From NCBI GenBank assembly GCA_963703665.1, contig CAVPFB010000006.1, positions 1 to 64,000 of the forward strand: DNA of 64,000 nt, in the 5' to 3' direction. The position numbers were made by a program, and so were the translations under genes. Below are positions 57,789 to 64,000 of this stretch, piece after piece. Every line of letters begins with the position of its first letter. The first letter of the stretch is position 1. The stretch is from AP-15 sp963703665. Lineage in GTDB: Bacteria; Pseudomonadota; Alphaproteobacteria; ATCC43930; CGMCC-115725. The notes under the pieces were generated by a model. The model had not been told where the DNA came from and searched no databases. It worked only from the letters and a program-made list of their open reading frames with translations.

Positions 57789-58116
57789 CGGTCCGCTGAT
57801 CCCTGCCGACGACGGCCTCCAAGTCGTGATCCGCCTTACGCTCCGGGCCAAAGCGGACCGCGTAATCGCCGTCGCCGCCGCAGCCGCAGCCGAAGGTCGG
57901 CAGGTCGTCAAAGTCTGCGTCGCCGCGCCGGCAGCGGATGGGCGCGCCAGCGAGGCGCTGCTGCGGCTGTTGGCGCGAGCCTGGCGGCTGCCGCGCCGCG
58001 ATCCGGCGATCGGCGCCCGGGCCGCGAGCCGGCACAAGAGGGTGCGCGTCGCCGGCGACCCGTGGCGGCTCCTCGACCGGCTCGGCGCCCTGATCGCGGC
58101 CCTGCCCGGTCGATGA
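57772..58116 (+). CDS. yggU: DUF167 family protein (YggU)
   Basis: 114 residues (or three fewer from a TTG at 57781) with the DUF167 core: VVIRLTLRAKADRVIAVAA, then VVKVCVAAPAADGRASEALL and RLLARAWRLPRRDPAIGARA. A small alpha/beta protein of unknown role conserved next to yggT. It starts inside the last codons of yggT and ends 16 bp before nnrU, so a three-gene operon is likely. Confidence 0.85.
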   Translation: MSILADGPLIPADDGLQVVIRLTLRAKADRVIAVAAAAAAEGRQVVKVCVAAPAADGRASEALLRLLARAWRLPRRDPAIGARAASRHKRVRVAGDPWRLLDRLGALIAALPGR

Positions 58117-58132
58117 GACGGCAGGCCGGGGC

Positions 58133-58829
58133 ATGGCCCATGCGCTGCTGTCGCTGGCCGTCGCCGGCGTCTCCTTTTGCGGGTCGCATACCCTTCTTTC
58201 CAGCACGCGACTGCGCGGGTCCCTCCGCGACCAGCTCGGCGAACAGGGCTTCCTGCTGGTCTACTCGCTGACCGCGCTGGCGACCTTCGCCTGGTTCGTG
58301 GTGGCCTATTCGCACGCGCCGACGATCCGGCTGTGGCCGGCGCGGGAATGGACCGCACTGGTCCCGGTGGTGGTCATGCCGCTGGCGACGATCCTTTTGG
58401 TCGCCGGCTACACCACTCCAAACCCGACCGCGGTCGGCATGGAGCGGTCGGCGCGGGCCGACGACCCGGCACCGGGGATTCTGCGGGTGACCCGGCATCC
58501 GGTGATGTGGGCGGTCGGGCTGTGGGCGTTCGAGCCACCTGATCGCCAACGGCGATCTCGCCTCGCTGTGGTTTTTCGGCGCGATCGCGGCGCTGGCATT
58601 CGGGGGCACCGTGCTGATCGACCGCAAGAAGCGGCTCGCCCTCGGCAGCCACTGGCAGCGGCTCGAGAGCGTCACATCCAATTTTCCGTTCGCGGCGCTC
58701 GCCGCCGGCCGGAACCGGCTGCGCTGGCGCGACATCGGGGTATTGCGGCCGGTCGCCGCGTTGCTGCTCTACGCCGTCCTCTATTTCGCCCACCCGATTT
58801 TCACCGGCGTGCCGGCGGTGGTTCCCTAG
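58133..58829 (+). CDS. NnrU family membrane protein (frame broken once)
   Basis: About 231 residues: MAHALLSLAVAGVSFCGSHT, LGEQGFLLVYSLTALATFAW, VVVMPLATILLVAGYTTPNP, GILRVTRHPVMWAVGLWA, then after one extra base near 58535 LIANGDLASLWFFGAIAAL, VLIDRKKRLALGSHWQRLES and a final YAVLYFAHPIFTGVPAVVP. Six or so membrane spans are visible. NnrU proteins accompany denitrification genes in Rhodobacter and also occur without them; the RHPxxW motif is shared with isoprenylcysteine-methyltransferase-like proteins. No nitrogen-oxide genes are here. Confidence 0.85.
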
Positions 58830-58892
58830 GCCATGCGCGGGTAGAGTGGCGCCGCGCTCGTGCTGGCTCGCCCTGGATAGGAAGGAATTGCC

Positions 58893-59700
58893 ATGCTGCT
58901 GCCGCTCGCCGCTCGCCGCCTCTATTACGATCTCGCCGGCCCCGAGGACGGCGCGGTCGTGTGCATCACCCATTCGCTCGCTTCCGACGGCGGCAGCTGG
59001 GCCGAGCAGGTGCCGGCATTGCTGCAGGCCGGGTTCCGGGTGCTGCGGCTCGACATGCGCGGGCATGGCGGCAGCGACCCGGCTGCCGGCGATTACACGA
59101 TGACAGAGCTCGCGGGCGACGTCGCGGCGGTGCTCGACGCACTTGGCTTGGCGCGGGTGCACTACATCGGCCTCTCGATCGGCGGCATGATCGGCCAGGC
59201 CTTCGCCCTCGAGCACTGGCGACAGGCTGATCTCGGCCCTGTGGTGCGACACCCTGCCGGCGAGCCCGCCGGGTGCGGCCGAGATCTGGGGCCCGCGCAT
59301 CAAGGCGGTGCGCGAGGCGAAGTCCTTGGCGCCGATCGCCGAGGCCAGCATGGACCGCTATCTGAGCCCGGCTTTTCAGGCCAAAAATCCCGGCCGCTGG
59401 AAGCAGTTGCGCGACACTGTCGTTGGCACCACGCCCGCCGGCTATCTCGGCTGCTCGGCGGCAATCATCGATTTTGATTTCACGGCACGGCTGCCCGCGC
59501 TGAGGCTGCCGGTGCTGGTGGTCTGCGGCGAGCACGACGCCGGCACGCCCGCCAGCGAAAACCGCCGCCTCGCCGGCCTCGTCCCCGGCGCCCGCTACGA
59601 GGAGATCGCCGGCATGCGCCACTTCCCCAACGTCGAAGCCCCCGATCCCTTCAACCGCATCATGCTCGCCTGGCTCGACGCACAGAGGCACGCTCGGTGA
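58893..59700 (+). CDS. Alpha/beta hydrolase, 3-oxoadipate enol-lactonase-like (frame broken once)
   Basis: About 269 residues: LYYDLAGPEDGAVVCITHSL, LLQAGFRVLRLDMRGHGGSD, the nucleophile Ser in YIGLSIGGMIGQAFALEH, then past the break near 59225 AEIWGPRIKAVREAKSLAPI, RLPVLVVCGEHDAGTPASEN (acid Asp) and GMRHFPNVEAPDPFNRIMLA (catalytic His). This is the PcaD-type layout, so an enol-lactone or other ester is the likely substrate, though many relatives act on other esters. A PcaB-like lyase lies 18 kb away, which alone does not prove a pathway. Strong ribosome site GGAAGGA. Confidence 0.8.
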
Positions 59701-59782
59701 GGCGCCAGAGGCTGGCGTCTGGCGGAAGTAAGGTCGGCGAGTGTTCTTTGCATTTGCTGCCGACAGATATCGCACAGATGCT

Positions 59783-60546
59783 ATGGGTCAGAACAGCAAC
59801 CCAGGTCCTATGAAGAAGGAGATCAGAATCATTCCCCGACTCTAAAAGAAGTAACGCCAGAACTGAAGCAAGAATCTCGGGGGGTCTGGGATTTTTTGGC
59901 TCGTCCCATATGGCCCTCTTTTTTTACTGCAATGCTTGTCGTTGTCGCCGCGCTGCAAACATGTATTCTGTGGTCCTCAGACACAGCGCTGAACAAAGCT
60001 GCGGATGCAGCCAACGATGCCAACAAACTCAATGCCATAGGATTGCGCCCATGGGTCGATTTTGATTTAGTGAACATTGACGAAGGCATCGTAGTCACCA
60101 GGTATACGGTTAAGTTCGAAATCAAATATTCTCTTAAAAATACCGGCCAACTTCCTGCCATTATGACGAATGTCAATTTTGCAATTAAGCCCATCATGCT
60201 TAACGGTCAGGATTTTGCCCGAATTCTCGCAGAGGAGCAGGCCAAAGTTTGTAAACGCACCGAATTTCAGAACGGAAACACTGTATTCCCGGGCAAATCC
60301 CCGCCAACACCGTATTCCATTACAAAAATCGTTCCAAGGAGCCAGTTCGACAGTACCCCATATAATTCGGTTTTGATAACCGGATGCGTGGGATATCAGC
60401 TTGCGATCACCGGCAAGTACGGACATACGGGCGTAGCGCTTGGCATAAGCAGCATCGGCGGCCTCCCGCTGAGCCTACCGCTACAAGGCGTAATTAGGCC
60501 CGAAGGACTGTCTAAACTGCGCCTGCCCGCAGAAGTCGCCGACTAG
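59783..60546 (+). CDS. Hypothetical single-span membrane protein, AT-richer than neighbours
   Basis: The certain part is a 216-codon frame from a TTG at 59896: one membrane span (PSFFTAMLVVVAALQTCILW) and an outer domain with RPWVDFDLVNIDEGIVVTRY, VKFEIKYSLKNTGQLPAIMT and YNSVLITGCVGYQLAITGKY. The same frame is open further upstream without a start; an ATG at 59783 (MGQNSNPGP) joins it if one base is missing near 59812. A/T content and codon use (ATT, AAA, TTT) differ sharply from all neighbours, a sign of recent acquisition. No family is recognised; the beta-rich outer part with KNTGxxPA resembles other phage- or island-borne membrane proteins. Confidence 0.6.
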
Positions 60547-60588
60547 GTCCACATGAACGCGTTGCCTCCGCAGCGAAGTCTACAGGCG

Positions 60589-61805
<1,217 letters not shown>

Positions 61806-61846
61806 CACGCCGTCCCCTCGCCCATCGGAACGCGACCGCGAGCGCA

Positions 61847-62693
61847 CTAATCGACGAAATTTCCGGCAGCGGCAACCGGTTCCACCTGTGGGCGGCAGAC
61901 CCGGCGCTCGATAAAGTCGATGGCGGCGTCGAGCGCGCCGAATTGGGCGAGGTTCTCGTGACCGGCCCCGGGGGCGAACCAGCCCTCCTTCGGCTGCCGG
62001 CGCCGCATCGAGCAGCGCGCGGCCCATGCGAACCGGAACGATCCGGTCACGCTCGCCATGCAGCACCAGCAGCGGCGCCTTGATCCGGCCGATCCGCGAC
62101 AGCGAGTCGAAGCGGTCGCGGATCAGGTAAGCCGCCGGCACAAACGGATAATGACGCTGCGCGGCGGCGGCGACGCTGGTAAACGGCGCTTCGAGTATGG
62201 TGCCGGCAACCTCGCGGCGCGCGGCCAGGTAGACCGCGACCCCCGAACCCAGCGACTCGCCCCACAGCACGAGCCGGCTCGGCCCGATCGTCTCACCGGC
62301 GAGAAAATCGAGCGCGGCCTCGCCGTCAAGGTACAGTCCCGTTTCACACGGCAAGCCGGGATTACCGGCGTAGCCGCGATATTCCACCAGCAACACCCCC
62401 AGCCCTTCGCGGGCAAATCGGCGCAGCCGCTCGGCGCGATAGCCGATGTGCCCGCCATTGCCGTGAAAATAGACGATGACCGGCCGGGCCGGGCCGGGCG
62501 GCGAGTACCAAGAGAGCAGCGAAAGGCCGTCGGCGGTTGTCAGGGCTACCTCGCGCACCCCGAGCAGCGCCAGATCGGCGAGCACCGGCCGGCTGCCGTG
62601 CGGGCGATAAAGCAGCCGCCGCTGGAACAGGTAGAGGCCGCTGACGATACCGCCATAGGCAGCCAGCGCACATCCGAACAGCGGGTAGAGCAC
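61847..62693 (-). CDS. Membrane-anchored alpha/beta hydrolase (frame broken once)
   Basis: About 282 residues. An N-terminal anchor (LFGCALAAYGGIVSGLYLFQ) precedes an ABHD13/YqkD-like hydrolase: RPVIVYFHGNGGHIGYRAER, GLGVLLVEYRGYAGNPGLPC, the nucleophile in LVLWGESLGSGVAVYLAARR, ILEAPFTSVAAAAQRHYPF, APLLVLHGERDRIVPVRMGR and, past the break near 62000, the His in FAPGAGHENLAQFGALDAAI. The catalytic triad is complete. Substrate unknown. It lies between rlmN and argG on the same strand. Confidence 0.83.
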
Positions 62694-62715
62694 GCGGGCA
62701 GGCCGTAGGTCGTCG

Positions 62716-63837
62716 TCAGGTCGGCAGCGCGGCGGATCGTTCGGGCTCGCGGCGGCGCAATTTGACGCTGGCCGATTTGAGCTGCCCGCAGGCGGCGAGA
62801 ATGTCGCGGCCGCGCGGGGTGCGCACCGGTGCCGAATAGCCGGCGGCGAAGACGATGTCGGAGAACGCCTCGATCGCGCCCTCGGTCGAGCATTCGCAGG
62901 GGGCGCCGGGCCACGGGTTGAACGGGATCAGGTTGACCTTGGCCGGAATGCCGGCCAACAGCCGCACCAATTCGCGCGCCTCGGCCGGGCTGTCATTGAT
63001 CCCCTTCAGCATGACGTATTCAAAGGTGATGCGGCGCGCGTTGCTGCTGCCCGGGTAGGTGCGGCAGGCGTCGAGCAGCTCGGCGATCGGGTATTTGCGG
63101 TTGAGCGGCACGAGGCGATCGCGAACGTCGTCGCGCACTGCGTGCAGCGAGATCGCGAGATTGACCGCGAGCTCGGCGCCGCAGCGGCGGATCATCGGCA
63201 CCACGCCGGCGGTCGACAGCGTGATCTTGCGCCGCGACATCGACAGACCCTCGGGGTCCATGACGATCCTCATCGCCGCCGCGACATTGTCGAAATTGTA
63301 GAGCGGCTCGCCCATCCCCATCAGCACGATGTTGGTCACCTGCCGGTCGTATTGCGGCGACGGCCATTCGCCCAGCGCATCGCGCGCGACCATGACCTGT
63401 CCGACGATCTCGGCCGGCCCGAGGTTTCGCACCAACAACTGCGTGCCGGTATGACAGAAGGTGCAGTTGAGCGTGCAGCCGACCTGCGAGGACACGCACA
63501 GGGTGCCCCGATCCTCCTCCGGGATGTGGACGGTCTCGACCTCCTGCCCGTCGGGGAAGCGCAGCAGCCATTTGCGCGTGCCGTCGACCGAGGCGAGGCT
63601 GCGCGCCACGGCCGGTCGGCGCAGCTGATAGGCCTCGGCGAGGCGGTCGCGAAACGTCTTTGAAAGCGACGTCATCTGGGCGAAATCGGTGGCGCCGCGG
63701 TGATAGATCCAGTGCCATAGCTGGCGTGCACGAAACGGTTCGGCCCCGATTTTTTCCATCTCGGCAGCGAGTTCGGCGCGGCCGAGCCCGACGAGGTTGC
63801 GGTGCCGATCGCTGAGCGCAGTGTTGCTGGACATCAT
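62716..63837 (-). CDS. rlmN: Dual-specificity rRNA/tRNA adenine-C2 methyltransferase RlmN
   Basis: 373 residues. RlmN methylates A2503 of 23S rRNA and A37 of tRNAs by radical-SAM chemistry. The cluster motif is CTLNCTFCHTG (CxxxCxxC), with QLWHWIYHRGATDFAQMTSL upstream, VTNIVLMGMGEPLYNFDNV, LAVNLAISLHAVRDDVRDRL, INDSPAEARELVRLLAGIP and a C-terminal RTPRGRDILAACGQL holding the methyl-accepting Cys. The ATG at 63837 precedes homology closely; a longer in-frame start at 63900 overlaps the upstream gene. It follows ialB, the usual order. Confidence 0.94.
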   Translation of the reverse strand: MMSSNTALSDRHRNLVGLGRAELAAEMEKIGAEPFRARQLWHWIYHRGATDFAQMTSLSKTFRDRLAEAYQLRRPAVARSLASVDGTRKWLLRFPDGQEVETVHIPEEDRGTLCVSSQVGCTLNCTFCHTGTQLLVRNLGPAEIVGQVMVARDALGEWPSPQYDRQVTNIVLMGMGEPLYNFDNVAAAMRIVMDPEGLSMSRRKITLSTAGVVPMIRRCGAELAVNLAISLHAVRDDVRDRLVPLNRKYPIAELLDACRTYPGSSNARRITFEYVMLKGINDSPAEARELVRLLAGIPAKVNLIPFNPWPGAPCECSTEGAIEAFSDIVFAAGYSAPVRTPRGRDILAACGQLKSASVKLRRREPERSAALPT

Positions 63838-63881
63838 CCGCGGATATGGCAGCAGCGTGGCCGCAGCGCCAGGCCCGGCCA

Positions 63882-64000
63882 CTAGCGCTTGGCGCCGCAA
63901 GCCTTGTCGATCAGGGCCAGAGTCTGGGTAAATCCGGCAAGAGAATAGCTGTCGGTCGTCGCCGGCCCCTTCTCGGAAACGCCTTTGATCACCGCCTTTC
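63882..64000 (-). CDS. Invasion-associated locus B (IalB) family protein, C-terminal part only
   Basis: Only the last 39 codons lie in the window: KAVIKGVSEKGPATTDSYSL, then AGFTQTLALIDKACGAKR and a TAG. The LxGFTxALxxIDKAC ending is typical of IalB-family periplasmic proteins of alphaproteobacteria. The position just upstream of rlmN matches a conserved order in the class. The N terminus is beyond the window edge. Confidence 0.65.
   Translation of the reverse strand, partial: KAVIKGVSEKGPATTDSYSLAGFTQTLALIDKACGAKR

Overview
The window is a stretch of a high-GC chromosome that reads as an alphaproteobacterium, most likely from the Rhodospirillales/Hyphomicrobiales side. The evidence is a GcrA-type cell-cycle regulator, the orders lpoA / rsmI-yraN, hom ... 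glpX-recJ and ialB-rlmN ... argG, a rpmB-tamA-tamB block, a class I PHA synthase, and alphaproteobacterial-type intergenic palindromes. This is inferred from gene content; no rRNA gene is present to place it further.

Layout. 0-7.6 kb: partial TPR protein, BON lipoprotein, yraN, rsmI, divergent lpoA, an LLM flavin oxidoreductase, a small lipoprotein and an RhlE-type RNA helicase. 8.1-13.1 kb: a three-gene 2-oxoacid oxidoreductase operon (GltD/ferredoxin-like electron-transfer subunit, gamma-alpha fusion, beta), resembling KorABC 2-oxoglutarate:NADP+ oxidoreductases. 13.2-20.8 kb: secreted Gly-rich GYG-repeat protein with an attenuator-like leader, an MscS channel with a quinol-monooxygenase-type gene, CaiB/BaiF CoA-transferase, AmiC-type amidase, an orphan HTH protein and AcuI. 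20.9-27.4 kb: rpmB-tamA-tamB. 27.5-33.1 kb: a signalling operon of two duplicated PF04392 binding proteins, a Cache-type histidine kinase and a response regulator fused to a class III cyclase. 33.3-40.1 kb: glpK, DUF5996, cupin, GcrA-like regulator, VWA/CoxE, zinc alcohol dehydrogenase, small lipoprotein and bpt, most of them with broken frames. 40.2-43.4 kb: PcaB-like lyase, then a molybdenum-type module (ModE-like HTH, DUF364 protein, Mop/TOBE molbindin). 43.4-48.9 kb: hom ... glpX-recJ, split by a beta-propeller remnant and a hicBA toxin-antitoxin pair. 49-55.2 kb: OmpA-like lipoprotein, phaC and tandem MFS transporters. 55.4-64 kb: Cys-rich secreted protein, tRNA-Ala(CGC), yggT-yggU-nnrU, two alpha/beta hydrolases, an AT-richer foreign-looking gene, argG, rlmN and a partial ialB.

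A striking property of the sequence itself is that about twenty otherwise convincing genes, including housekeeping ones (argG, hom, rsmI, korA), are interrupted by about forty single-base indels. In nearly every case one base restores the family sequence on both sides. They cluster at 33.9-40 kb and 47.7-53 kb, while long genes such as tamB, recJ and glpX are clean. I treat most of them as consensus-sequence errors rather than pseudogenes, and I give the restored extent of each gene.

The most interesting candidate systems are the binding-protein / histidine-kinase / cyclase operon with duplicated promoters, the molybdenum-handling module without a transporter, and the NADP-linked 2-oxoacid oxidoreductase.
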